Source: Ignavibacteriales bacterium (GTDB taxonomy: Bacteria > Bacteroidota > Ignavibacteria > UBA10030). From it: a stretch of 64,000 nt of DNA. Where the stretch lies: NCBI GenBank assembly GCA_026390575.1, contig JAPLFR010000006.1, positions 62,001 through 126,000 of the forward strand. The letters are read 5' to 3'. Shown here piece after piece: positions 44,925 to 58,581 of the stretch. The notes under the pieces were generated by a model, which saw only the letters and a list, made by a program, of their open reading frames with translations, was not told the origin of the DNA and made no database searches. The stretch's first letter is position 1. The number at the start of each line of letters is the position of its first letter. The position numbers and the translations under genes were made by a program.

Positions 44925-45794
44925 ATGAAAAACTCTATGAAATTTCTGTTGTTTCTTCTCGTTGGCGCTGTTTGCACTATCGCGGCGTTTGCTCGTACTC
45001 TTGAAAACAAACATCGTGAATTCAGCCCCACGAAAGAGAAAGAGCTGCGGGTTATTCTTGATGTTTCGTTCGGAAGTATTTCTATTCAACGAGGCGAACA
45101 CGATAAAATTGCATCCGTTGATTACAGTGAAGAAGAAGATGCCAAACAAAAATTATACATTTCTTACGATATCTCTAACGAAACCGGCACGTTGTATATC
45201 AAACTAAAGGAATCCACACACTTCTGGGGCGACGATGACGACCGGAACGGTCATAATCGCCATCTCGATATTAAATTGGGCAGTACCGTTCCGATTTCTT
45301 TTGAATTAGAACTTGGAGCAGGAAATGGCGATATCGACTTAACCGACTTGCAGGTGAAAGACGTAAAAATATCGACAGGCGCCAGTAGTGTGACAATGAA
45401 ATGCAGCAAGCCAAATCCGATTTCCGCAGACGATATCTCCATTGAATCGGGTGTGAGTAAATTCACGGCAACAAATCTTAGCAATTTGAATTTCCGCAAT
45501 CTGAAATTTAGCGGCGGTGTAGGTTCCTATAAACTTGATTTCGACGGTAAACTGAGACAAAGCGCCGAAGTGCAGATTGAAGTTGGGCTCGGCTCTATCA
45601 ATGTCTATGTCCCCACTACTATTGCCGCCAAGTTAGTGTATGATGACAACTGGCTTTCGAGTTTCAAGCTTGATGATGATTTTGAAAAAACGCGAAGCGG
45701 TGTGTATGAAACGAGCGATTTTCAAGACGCATCCAAACGATTGACTATTCGAATGGAATCTGGTTTAGGCAGTGTGCGAGTGCAAAGAAAATAG
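44925..45794 (+). CDS. Exported beta-rich protein with LiaF/DUF4097-like toastrack domain
   Basis: 289 residues. Signal peptide (MKNSMKFLLFLLVGAVCTIA) with likely cleavage near AFA. The remainder is repetitive beta structure: VILDVSFGSISIQRGEHDKI, FELELGAGNGDIDLTDLQV, SGGVGSYKLDFDG, VEVGLGSINVYVP-like and ESGLGSVRV. Repeated GxGxxxxxL units match the toastrack fold of LiaF and DUF4097 proteins, which often partner envelope-stress regulators. It follows the ECF sigma gene by 60 bases, so one transcript is likely. Confidence 0.8.
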   Translation: MKNSMKFLLFLLVGAVCTIAAFARTLENKHREFSPTKEKELRVILDVSFGSISIQRGEHDKIASVDYSEEEDAKQKLYISYDISNETGTLYIKLKESTHFWGDDDDRNGHNRHLDIKLGSTVPISFELELGAGNGDIDLTDLQVKDVKISTGASSVTMKCSKPNPISADDISIESGVSKFTATNLSNLNFRNLKFSGGVGSYKLDFDGKLRQSAEVQIEVGLGSINVYVPTTIAAKLVYDDNWLSSFKLDDDFEKTRSGVYETSDFQDASKRLTIRMESGLGSVRVQRK

Positions 45795-46008
45795 ATGCTG
45801 TCAATTGTCTTTTGAACCGGTTCTCTGGCAGGAAGTTTCTCCCCATTCCACTTTTTAAACCTTACGCTTGGCATTTATTCTTGTCATCTTTTTCACTCTT
45901 CTCATCGAAACGAGTGCATCATCTTTTGAATTTCGAGTGAAATGCATGGAACTTTATTTTTGAACCATAGGGTGGATAAACTGTCAATGGAGTGTCGCAT
46001 ATAAGTTC

Positions 46009-48636
46009 CTACCCTACTCCGAAGTGGAAGAATTGTCCCCACGAACGCGGATGGCTGACTTCACGTGTGCGAATAAGATTGAGGAGCGCTTGCCGGTACG
46101 CATCGCCGGGAGCGAGACCGTTGGCAAGATGTGTGAAGAAATATTCACTGAAAAATTTTGCCGATTTCCTATCTGCTGACCATGCATTTAAAAAAACATC
46201 AGGTGTTCCATTCAAACGAAGCAAGAGCGCATGGTCGGCAGAGAGTCCAATGCCTTGACCATATTGATTTGAGAGTGCTATCACAGGAATTGCTTCAAGT
46301 TCGCCGAGCTTTTCAAACGGAACGGCCGTAGATTGCTCCACCATCAAGCCACTTGAGAGAATAAAATTGCCAAGCGGAAATTCTGCGCTTTGCTGGCTGA
46401 ATTCAGTTGAAATTTGCAAGATGTCGGCTTTAATGGATTTCAAATTATCCCACGATGTTTCTAATCCCACCATCACTCTTGCACCTTTGAAAAAGCTGCG
46501 GATGTCACGCAATTCGTAATCCACCGACCAGTTTTTACCTGTCGGATTACCGAATGCTACAATATCCTGCAAGCGAACCGAGGAAGTAGCACGATAGCGC
46601 AACGAAGCAAGTGACGGCACATAATCTACGCTCGTTAATTCAATAACATATTTTACATTTCCTTTTGTATCCTGCCGTTCTATCGCATGAAATGGAAAAC
46701 CATCCATCTCACTATTAACAACAATGATAAGATTCTTTTCGAAGAGATCGTCCACCGGACGAAGGAGAATATCATACATCTGAGTAGATAGTCTTGCGAA
46801 GCGTGTCATGGAAGGCATGCTCGCTTCTCCAGCTTCACCGGAATACACATTTGGATCTTGAAGAAGCTGCCGGTATTCCGTCATCATCTGTAAAAGATCG
46901 TCGTGGCGAATGACCGAGGTACGGACAATGAGCTGTGACCGCGTGACAGCAAAGATATAGAGTAGATCATCTGTAGACAGAAATTCAATTGCCAGCGTGC
47001 CGCGCGGGATGCTCGCCTGCAATATCCTCGCATCTATAGGACTCGGCAGAACCAGCGTTTCGTAGTTTGCATGCTCGTCAATAACTTGCCGCGATTCTTT
47101 TCTGAGAGTTTGTTTTGCCGAACCAAGTTCAGCATGCAGTGCATTCAAATCATTACTGTCTGACGAATGTTTTGTGCTGGCAAGCCGTGCAGTATATTCA
47201 GCTTCAAGCATTCTTGCCTTATGAAGTTGCTCATGCACATTCCTTGTTCGTACTTTCACCTGTGTAGAGCGCAGTGAAATAGTAAGATTCTGAAATGTGC
47301 CTGCAAGTTGTTTCGTCCGTGCGTACTCAACAATCTTCAACGCTTCGTTTTGGCGCTGTAATTTAATAAGTAAGGCGCCTAAACATCCATACCAATCCTG
47401 ATGCGATGGCAGCATGCCAAGAGCATTCTGGTACGGCATATGCAATTCTTCATTGGAATATTCCGCCAGTGCATTTTGATCAAGCGTCACTGCCTTCAAG
47501 AAATAATCGAGGGCTTTCACGAATTCTCCTGCGCGTTCATATTCTTTTCCAAGCTGAATGTACAGAAATCCTTCGCCGGCGATGTGACCGCATTCCAGAA
47601 ATTTCTTTGCAAGTTGTTCGTACGACCGTCTCAGTTTCTCCCCATTCTGTGCGCGCTGATCCGGCGGCAGAGTGTTGAAATCACAGCGAACTAAGAAGAG
47701 AGAGAGGTAATTTTCTGCTATACGATCACCCTGTGAACGCGCAAGTTCCAACGCCTCACGATAATAACGTTTTGCTTCTGACAGGTTACTGCTCTGTTCA
47801 TAAAGATGTCCAAGTTGGAAAAGGAGAACCGTTTGAACATCTTTACCAGCGCGCGCGCGGCGAAGTACATTAATAGCATCTCGGAAATCGCGGAGCGCAC
47901 TGTTGATACTGTTTTGCGCAGTATGAAGAAGGCCGAGTTCCGCCTGCAGCCGGGCAATAAGCAATGGATTGCTTGTTTGACTGATTGATGAGACCGCTTG
48001 TGTAAGCGAGTTTGCCGCTTCCTCGTTTCGCTGCTGCATTCGGTAAATACATCCGATGCCACCCAGTGCAGCGGCAAGATGCTGACGATCGCCGCTTGCC
48101 TGTGAGAGCGTTAGTACACTTTTATACGCATTCAGTGCTTCATTCAGATCATCGCTTGTTTTCAAGATCGAAGCAAGTTTTAGTTCTGACTCGGCTCTGG
48201 CGTTCCTGTCATCAAACGCAGTCGCAGAGGCAACGGCGACACGATAATGGGCAATAGCTCGATCATTCATATGCATTGCAGCATAGAGGTCACCTTCGAG
48301 AAGTGCAAGTCGAACTTCACCGTGCACATCCCCTTCCTTGCGCATGAGCGCTGCGGCTTGTTCCGCTGCAGAAAATGCGGCACGGAATTCTCCTAAATTC
48401 AAATCGGTTTGGATAAGGAATGTAAGGGCTTCTATGAGTTGGTCATTCTTCTTGAGATCACGAAACGATCGAATGGCATCCTCTAACATCGGCTTTGCTT
48501 GTTTGAATGATTGTTCACTGATAAGCGCTACCGATTTTTCATACATTTCAGTAGGGTCGGTCGATGGGCGATCGCCGACATCACATGCAAGCAAAAGGAA
48601 GATGGCGAGAAGAAGAACAGGCGATATGCGTTTCAC
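46009..48636 (-). CDS. TPR lipoprotein with degenerate CHAT domain
   Basis: 875 residues. A lipoprotein signal (LLLAIFLLLAC, Cys18) suggests membrane anchoring outside the cytoplasm. About ten TPR-like helical pairs fill residues 30-440 (for example ALGGIGCIYRMQQRNEEAAN). After a coiled-coil-like linker (470-540) comes a CHAT-like domain to the end. Aligned by eye, the usual catalytic His of the xxHG motif falls in LQISTEFSQ and is Glu, and the usual SAC Cys falls in IALSNQYGQG and is Asn. The late CHAT helix (FFTHLANGLAPGDAYRQALL) is kept. I expect a non-peptidase scaffold. Confidence 0.8.
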   Translation of the reverse strand: MKRISPVLLLAIFLLLACDVGDRPSTDPTEMYEKSVALISEQSFKQAKPMLEDAIRSFRDLKKNDQLIEALTFLIQTDLNLGEFRAAFSAAEQAAALMRKEGDVHGEVRLALLEGDLYAAMHMNDRAIAHYRVAVASATAFDDRNARAESELKLASILKTSDDLNEALNAYKSVLTLSQASGDRQHLAAALGGIGCIYRMQQRNEEAANSLTQAVSSISQTSNPLLIARLQAELGLLHTAQNSINSALRDFRDAINVLRRARAGKDVQTVLLFQLGHLYEQSSNLSEAKRYYREALELARSQGDRIAENYLSLFLVRCDFNTLPPDQRAQNGEKLRRSYEQLAKKFLECGHIAGEGFLYIQLGKEYERAGEFVKALDYFLKAVTLDQNALAEYSNEELHMPYQNALGMLPSHQDWYGCLGALLIKLQRQNEALKIVEYARTKQLAGTFQNLTISLRSTQVKVRTRNVHEQLHKARMLEAEYTARLASTKHSSDSNDLNALHAELGSAKQTLRKESRQVIDEHANYETLVLPSPIDARILQASIPRGTLAIEFLSTDDLLYIFAVTRSQLIVRTSVIRHDDLLQMMTEYRQLLQDPNVYSGEAGEASMPSMTRFARLSTQMYDILLRPVDDLFEKNLIIVVNSEMDGFPFHAIERQDTKGNVKYVIELTSVDYVPSLASLRYRATSSVRLQDIVAFGNPTGKNWSVDYELRDIRSFFKGARVMVGLETSWDNLKSIKADILQISTEFSQQSAEFPLGNFILSSGLMVEQSTAVPFEKLGELEAIPVIALSNQYGQGIGLSADHALLLRLNGTPDVFLNAWSADRKSAKFFSEYFFTHLANGLAPGDAYRQALLNLIRTREVSHPRSWGQFFHFGVG

Positions 48637-48735
48637 GATGGTTGAAATTCCCGACTCATGATGGAAGAAAGCACTAAATCAACTGGAACACGAGAAGAAT
48701 ATAACAAACTCCTACTTATGCTTCAACAAAAAGAA

Positions 48736-49527
48736 TCATCGCTTGCCATTGTCATTTTTCACTACGCTGACTATATCATCTGCATTGTTGGATAAAATGC
48801 CATCAACGCGGCATGTTAGCATTCGCTGCGCGCCTTGTACTGAATTGAGTGTATAGACATATACCGCGATGCCATGCGTATGAGCGTCATTTAACATGTG
48901 GCGGTTTAATTCACGCGTGGCGCATTTAAATACTTTTGCCCCAACGCGTTCAGCAAGTTTCGATGGCGAGCGGCCAAAGTCATGCAAAAAATCAAAGAGC
49001 ACGCCCGTCACTGCTGAAGATTTCATTCGCTTTATATTTGATAAAAGTTGATGATTAAAAGAGGAAAACATCACGCGGTCATCCATCCCGCATTGATGAA
49101 CCACATCAAGCACTTTTTTTTCCAACAATCCGGATGGTTCCCTATACAGCAAATCTGATTTGATTTCTACATCTACCCAAAGCCGGCTTCCTACGTGCTG
49201 AAATACTTCTGCAAGTGTCGGAATTCGTTGTTCGGCAAACATCGGATGGAACCACGAGCCGGCATCAAGCTTGCGAATTTCTTCCAATGAATAGTTGCGT
49301 ACAGGACCGTTGCCCGTGGACGTGCGTTGAAGCGTCCGGTCATGCAGAACGATAACTTCTTCCTCCTTTGTCAGGCGGACATCTAATTCAATCATATCAA
49401 TACCGGGGACACCGGCAGCTTGTTCAAAAGAAGCGAGAGTGTTTTCCGGTGCCTTTGCCGAAATACCGCGGTGCGCAATAACATACGGTGGCGCACCCGG
49501 CAATGGTTTGGGCTGAAATGGTCTCAT
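48736..49527 (-). CDS. Glycerophosphodiester phosphodiesterase
   Basis: 263 residues. GDPD motifs: VIAHRGISAKAPENTLASF with catalytic His and Glu, MIELDVRLTKEEEVIVLHD with metal ligands and second catalytic His, and WVDVEIK. Cleaves glycerophosphodiesters to glycerol 3-phosphate and alcohol. No signal peptide, so cytoplasmic. Its start overlaps the adk stop by four bases, showing translational coupling. Confidence 0.95.
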   Translation of the reverse strand: MRPFQPKPLPGAPPYVIAHRGISAKAPENTLASFEQAAGVPGIDMIELDVRLTKEEEVIVLHDRTLQRTSTGNGPVRNYSLEEIRKLDAGSWFHPMFAEQRIPTLAEVFQHVGSRLWVDVEIKSDLLYREPSGLLEKKVLDVVHQCGMDDRVMFSSFNHQLLSNIKRMKSSAVTGVLFDFLHDFGRSPSKLAERVGAKVFKCATRELNRHMLNDAHTHGIAVYVYTLNSVQGAQRMLTCRVDGILSNNADDIVSVVKNDNGKR

Positions 49528-50177
49528 CTGGTTCTGTTTTTATACAGCGCATCGAGGATCAGTTTGTGTACATAGCCGATCTCGTCCATACCATTAATCG
49601 GAACAAGCCGGTCGGTTTCGCGATAATATTCGATGAGCGGTTTCGTCTGTTGCTGATAGACTTCAAGGCGCCTGCGAACTGGTTCCGGTTTATCATCATC
49701 CCGCTGATAGAGTTCACCACCGCATGACGGGCACTTTTTGAGATCGGCGCCGATGCGGGCAATTGTATAAATGCGGCCGCAGCCACGGCAAAGCCGCCGT
49801 TGATCAAGGCGGTTTATTATTTCTTCATTGTTCACTTCAAGACTGATTACAGAGTCAAGTTTAATTCCGATTTTTTCGAAAAGCACATCAAGGGCGCGTG
49901 CTTGCAGAAGCGTTCGAGGAAAACCATCCAGGATGAAGTTATCTCTCGCTTCATCAGACGTAAGCGTTTCTTCTATTAATCCGATGACAACATCGTCGGG
50001 AACAAGATTGCCGGCATCCATAAAAGATTTCGCTTTTACTCCAAGAGCAGTTTTGTTCTTCACCGCTTCACGCAGTAAATCACCGGTAGAGATATGTGCT
50101 GAGTGAAATTCTTCAACAAGTAATTTGGCTTGGGTACCTTTGCCCACGCCCGGAGGTCCAAAGAGAATGATCTTCAT
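49524..50177 (-). CDS. adk: Adenylate kinase with zinc-type lid
   Basis: 217 residues. P-loop LFGPPGVGKGTQAKLL, AMP-binding STGDLLREAV and DGFPRTLLQA, and a long LID with C-x2-C (CRGCGRIY) and C-x2-C (CPSCGGEL), the four-cysteine zinc site of many Gram-positive and FCB enzymes. Catalyses ATP + AMP to 2 ADP. In operon with the downstream phosphodiesterase. Confidence 0.97.
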   Translation of the reverse strand: MKIILFGPPGVGKGTQAKLLVEEFHSAHISTGDLLREAVKNKTALGVKAKSFMDAGNLVPDDVVIGLIEETLTSDEARDNFILDGFPRTLLQARALDVLFEKIGIKLDSVISLEVNNEEIINRLDQRRLCRGCGRIYTIARIGADLKKCPSCGGELYQRDDDKPEPVRRRLEVYQQQTKPLIEYYRETDRLVPINGMDEIGYVHKLILDALYKNRTR

Positions 50178-50290
50178 GAGTTCGTTCTTTATTCTTTTTT
50201 AATTTATGATAGGTACATGAATGTGCAATAAATATACGTGAAAATGTTTAGATTAAGAAAATTACAAAGAATGTACAGTTGCATTTGTTC

Positions 50291-50938
50291 TTAGAAAACA
50301 GCACCGAAGGTGAGCATCAATGTTGTCAATCCCGATTGACGTTCGATGCTTGGTGTGAGAATTATTAATGGCCCGTGCACGACACGCGTTCCTATTGATA
50401 CACTTCCGCGAAGTGTGAATTTCCATCCGGAATCCGCCATTAACATGGATGCCCCAAGGGATGGTTGGAAAAAAAGAACCTTCCAATATCCAATCCTGCG
50501 CTGGATAGTCGCTCCCGCTGTGATTGCATTAATTTTCATATTATTGATGATCGATTGAAGGTGATATGTCAGTGCACCTGAATCGGGAACAGCATTGGTG
50601 GTCGTTGTCGTCATCGTGTAACCGCTATAGGCAAGGGATAGCCCAATGGTTGGTGCACCTTGGACATCTTCCTGCTTGATAGGATAAAAAGTAATGCTCG
50701 GCGAGAGAATTCCGTTTTGAAGCCTGTCACCATTTGTTTTCGAATATGTCAGATTCGCATTAATAAATCCGCGAAATGAGAACCCAGCATAGAGATTCAA
50801 TCCATTTTCTTCACGATTTGTGCTCAAACCAATTCCACCGCCGTAACCGCTACGACCACGGAGAAGAAATTCACTTTGAGAAAAAGACCATTGAACTAGA
50901 CCAAGTATGAGAAACAATGGAATGGAAAATCGTTTCAT
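50291..50938 (-). CDS. Predicted outer-membrane beta-barrel protein
   Basis: 215 residues. Signal peptide ends near SFSQ (residue 21). The mature part is alternating hydrophobic beta strands with aromatic girdles (GLNLYAGFSFRGFINANLTY, SPSITFYPIK, TIGLSLAYSGY) and ends in Phe (LMLTFGAVF), typical of eight-stranded barrels. No family assigned. Its ATG directly abuts the rlmN stop, so it is translated from the same message. Confidence 0.7.
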   Translation of the reverse strand: MKRFSIPLFLILGLVQWSFSQSEFLLRGRSGYGGGIGLSTNREENGLNLYAGFSFRGFINANLTYSKTNGDRLQNGILSPSITFYPIKQEDVQGAPTIGLSLAYSGYTMTTTTTNAVPDSGALTYHLQSIINNMKINAITAGATIQRRIGYWKVLFFQPSLGASMLMADSGWKFTLRGSVSIGTRVVHGPLIILTPSIERQSGLTTLMLTFGAVF

Positions 50939-52039
50939 CTATAACAAACCTTCTGGGGTTTTTGGTTTATTCTTTGATTCAATCACAGCAAGCTGTCCAC
51001 ATGCAGCGTTGATATCCTGACCGGAGCTGCCGCGCACCATCACGGTAATATCGGATTTGCGCAGTGCATCGGCAAATGCTTCAATACGCTGAGCTGGTGC
51101 CGGCTTGAGCGAAGCTCCCATACCGGAAGGATGCATAAACGAAATGGAATGGAATGGAATAAGATTGACTTTACAGGGAATTCTCCTGCTCAATTTCACA
51201 AACAACTTGATATCTGCTGCCGTATCATTGAAACCGTCAAAAAGGATATATTCAAAAGTAGGGCGGCGGCGTGTTTTATGATAATAGTACTCCAGCGCTT
51301 TCATCAATTCATCTACAGAGAATTTCTTTGTAATCGGCATAAGCTTCGTACGCTTGTCGTTATCCAGCGAGTGAAGTGAGAGCGCAAGTTTTACAGGACG
51401 TTCTTCATCTGCAAGCTGGCGAATCTTATCGGCATAACCGGCAGTGGAAATGGTTATGTGCCGCGCACCAATATTCAATCCACGGTCATCGTTTATGATG
51501 TCAATGGACTTCATCACGTTATCATAATTGAGCATCGGTTCGCCCATGCCCATATAGACAAGATTAGTAATTCGTTTCTGAGTGGTGCGCTGAACCTGAA
51601 TCACCTGATCGACAATCTCCCCCGCTGTGAGATTTCGTGTAAAACCCATCGCTCCGGTTGCACAGAACTTGCAGTCTAGCGGGCATCCAACTTGCGTGGA
51701 AACGCAGAGCGTGAGCCGCTTCTCTTCCTCTGACGATTTTTTTGTTGCGGGTATTAAAACACTTTCGATCGCTAAATCATCATTCAACTTGAAGAGATAT
51801 TTTGTTGTGCTATCAGTAGAGATGCTTTGAACTCGCAATTGAAGATTAGAGATATATGAGATTTGAGATAGAACCGTACGAAACTCTTTTGAGATGTCGG
51901 TCATTTCATCGAAACTCTGGGCTGCTTTAGCATACAGCCAGCTGTACAACTGTACTGCGCGATATTTCTTTTCACCAAGTTCTTCGACAAACGCTTGAAG
52001 CTCGATAAGGTTAAGACCTTTGAGATTTTTCTTTGTCAT
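50939..52039 (-). CDS. rlmN: 23S rRNA (adenine2503-C2)-methyltransferase
   Basis: 366 residues. Radical SAM cluster motif C-x3-C-x2-C in GCPLDCKFCATGAMGFTRNL, the methyl-carrying C-terminal cysteine in GQDINAACGQLA, and the family motifs VYMGMGEPMLNYDNV and SLHSLDNDKR. Members methylate A2503 of 23S rRNA and A37 of some tRNAs by a two-cysteine mechanism. Full length. Confidence 0.97.
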   Translation of the reverse strand: MTKKNLKGLNLIELQAFVEELGEKKYRAVQLYSWLYAKAAQSFDEMTDISKEFRTVLSQISYISNLQLRVQSISTDSTTKYLFKLNDDLAIESVLIPATKKSSEEEKRLTLCVSTQVGCPLDCKFCATGAMGFTRNLTAGEIVDQVIQVQRTTQKRITNLVYMGMGEPMLNYDNVMKSIDIINDDRGLNIGARHITISTAGYADKIRQLADEERPVKLALSLHSLDNDKRTKLMPITKKFSVDELMKALEYYYHKTRRRPTFEYILFDGFNDTAADIKLFVKLSRRIPCKVNLIPFHSISFMHPSGMGASLKPAPAQRIEAFADALRKSDITVMVRGSSGQDINAACGQLAVIESKNKPKTPEGLL

Positions 52040-52217
52040 AGTAAAGTAAAGTTACGGAAAGATGTTAGGGAGAGCAAGGGAATAACTGTATCATGGAGAA
52101 TAAATTGCGAGAATCATTGGGATCTGCGACTGTGTTCGACATATCAAGGAACTTGCAAAATGAGATATGCGTCAAAAAGGATAAAACGCTTCCTAACTTT
52201 ACATTAACATTTGATTG

Positions 52218-52775
52218 ATGACTTTACCAACTTCGCATTGGTACTTTTCTCATTTCATCGACATACGTATTGTATGTTCCTTTGTATTATCAATTTATTC
52301 CCACGAAGGACTCGCACAAAACTTATCCCTAACACATAATAATCTTCATGATACATTGAAGAATGAATTGATAAAAAATAGCACTCAGAAGCACTATCCT
52401 CCTTGGTCTTCACCATTGGATCCATGCAATGATACTTTTCTGAGTAGCATCAATACTTTTATGTCTCCACAAAAAAATGTTCCACTAACGGAGCTTCTAC
52501 TATTATATCCCGATTTACGAAAAGAGATACTCAAAGAATATATGCGTTCTCAGCTGCGTAATATTGATTCCGTCATGGTATTTCATAGGACACACAGGTA
52601 TAATTTCACTCCCTCATCTTTTCTTGAAAATGAACTGAAACGAAATATCAATCGATATCGAGTACCATTCGATCCAATTAGACCAACTCTTCTGCAAACG
52701 TCATTATCATATAAGTTTGAACCCCTCAGATTGTTATTTTGGCTGCTGAATACAATTCGACTACATATAGAGTAG
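52218..52775 (+). CDS. Hypothetical exported protein
   Basis: 185 residues from ATG 52218; a TTG directly upstream is in frame. A hydrophobic segment (HFIDIRIVCSFVLSIYSH) looks like a signal peptide ending near GLAQN. The body has two clustered regions: NSTQKHYPPWSSPLDPCND, then LLLLYPDLRKEILKEYMRSQ. No family recognised. An ATCCTGCA/TGCAGGAT hairpin at about 52900-52928 may terminate it. Confidence 0.5.
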   Translation: MTLPTSHWYFSHFIDIRIVCSFVLSIYSHEGLAQNLSLTHNNLHDTLKNELIKNSTQKHYPPWSSPLDPCNDTFLSSINTFMSPQKNVPLTELLLLYPDLRKEILKEYMRSQLRNIDSVMVFHRTHRYNFTPSSFLENELKRNINRYRVPFDPIRPTLLQTSLSYKFEPLRLLFWLLNTIRLHIE

Positions 52776-52898
52776 TTCAGATAGAAGAATTCTGTTCTGG
52801 ATTGTTCAAGAATGGATGTATAAAAGGTATTGATATCGATTAATGTATGGTTAAAGTATACGAATCTAGATCAAGGTGGAATCTCCACTTATAAAAAA

Positions 52899-52928
52899 AC
52901 ATCCTGCACTCGGATTTTGAATGCAGGA
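52899..52928 (+). terminator. Hairpin downstream of hypothetical gene
   Basis: ATCCTGCA pairs with TGCAGGAT across a loop of about 13 bases, 125 bases past the stop at 52775. On the minus strand it is followed by GTTTTTTTA, so it may instead back up termination of the rRNA operon. Nothing else is seen at 52776-53030 apart from an ATCCCGA/TCGGGAT palindrome near 52998. Confidence 0.45.
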
Positions 52929-53032
52929 TATTGATATAATAAATCCCGCCTTCATTCCATTGGAGCTGCTGCAGGCAAGCTTTCATCGACCTATGCATCC
53001 CGATAAAGTCGGGATTCTCCCACAAAACAAAA

Positions 53033-53064
53033 AGTCCCGTTATAAATTTCTTTATAACGGGACT
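53033..53064 (-). terminator. rRNA operon terminator
   Basis: Perfect 14-bp stem AGTCCCGTTATAAA/TTTATAACGGGACT with a four-base loop; on the minus strand it is followed by TTTTTG. It lies 12 bases past the end of 5S rRNA. Confidence 0.9.
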
Positions 53065-53075
53065 CTAAAATAAAT

Positions 53076-53188
<113 letters not shown>

Positions 53189-53291
53189 GAAAAACTCAAT
53201 TGGGAAAAATGCATAAAGCTAAACTCTGTTACGTCATTCTAATGATGACCTTTATCTTCGAGATGATGTTATCGATGGATCAACAAAAATT

Positions 53292-56222
<2,931 letters not shown>

Positions 56223-56408
56223 AAAAATCTTTGTTGATACACAGATACATCGTCTCTTACTACGAGACAAAGGTGCATCATTAGAATTTCGGACAGAAAA
56301 ACTTGAAAATTATATTTAGGTTATGCATTTGGAATAATCGTTCACTCGTTTGTCCCAATAAATTTCATCGAGACTACTAGTCGTTACTAAATTATTCACA
56401 CTTCCCAA

Positions 56409-56421
56409 TTGTCAAAGAACA
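56409..56421 (-). promoter_or_regulatory. boxA-like antitermination site before 23S
   Basis: Reads TGTTCTTTGACAA on the minus strand, similar to the rRNA boxA bound by NusB/NusE; a second copy is in the 16S leader at 58428-58440. Confidence 0.6.
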
Positions 56422-56468
56422 AATCAATTTGCAATTGGCAATCGCCAATTGTCAACTTTTTATTTTTG

Positions 56469-56542
56469 TGGAGCTGGTCGGGATCGAACCGGCGACCTCC
56501 TGGTTGCAAACCAGGCGCTCTCCCAAACTGAGCTACAGCCCC
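56469..56542 (-). tRNA. tRNA-Ala (TGC)
   Basis: Cloverleaf on the minus strand: acceptor GGGGCTG/CAGCTCC, anticodon loop TTTGCAA giving TGC, T-loop GGTTCGATCCC. No encoded CCA. In the 16S-23S spacer. Confidence 0.97.
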
Positions 56543-56609
56543 AAACAATTTTCAAATTGCCAATCGACAATTTTCAATTTATTTGGGCTTCTCTATCACA
56601 CGCCTTTGG

Positions 56610-56683
<74 letters not shown>

Positions 56684-56778
56684 AGTGATAAAAAAAATAA
56701 AAAGTGTGCACGCTTCTTGCCAACTTAATTGGGCAGAATTGTAATGAGATTTTCGTTCCGATTGCTCGGACGAGATCT

Positions 56779-58321
<1,543 letters not shown>

Positions 58322-58427
58322 AGAATTTTTATATTCTCAACTTCAAGTCTGATGACCTGTTCTCTGAGTCGTTAGACTTTTCGAACAGGGTTGAAACCCA
58401 GTTAAATTGACATTTGTCGTGCACACT

Positions 58428-58476
58428 TTTTCAAAGAACAGCCTTACGATAAAAATGCCCATGAACGATGGGCATT
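58428..58476 (-). promoter_or_regulatory. rRNA leader: terminator-like hairpin then boxA
   Basis: Transcribed on the minus strand, the leader forms AATGCCCAT/ATGGGCATT (58476-58454) followed by TTTTT, an intrinsic-terminator shape, then boxA TGTTCTTTGAAAA (58440-58428). The order promoter, terminator-like hairpin, boxA, 16S suggests antitermination control or an RNase III-type processing hairpin. Confidence 0.6.
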
Positions 58477-58524
58477 ATAAACTCTTTTTTATAAGGAACT
58501 TCCGCCGCTATTGTGCGGGACTTT

Positions 58525-58553
58525 AATATAGCATATCAATCTCGAAAAGTCAA
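58525..58553 (-). promoter_or_regulatory. rRNA operon promoter
   Basis: Minus strand TTGACT (58553-58548), 17-base spacer, TATATT (58530-58525). About 200 bases before 16S. Near-consensus housekeeping promoter. Confidence 0.8.
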
Positions 58554-58581
58554 CATCTATTTCACATTACTTGAAAAAAAA

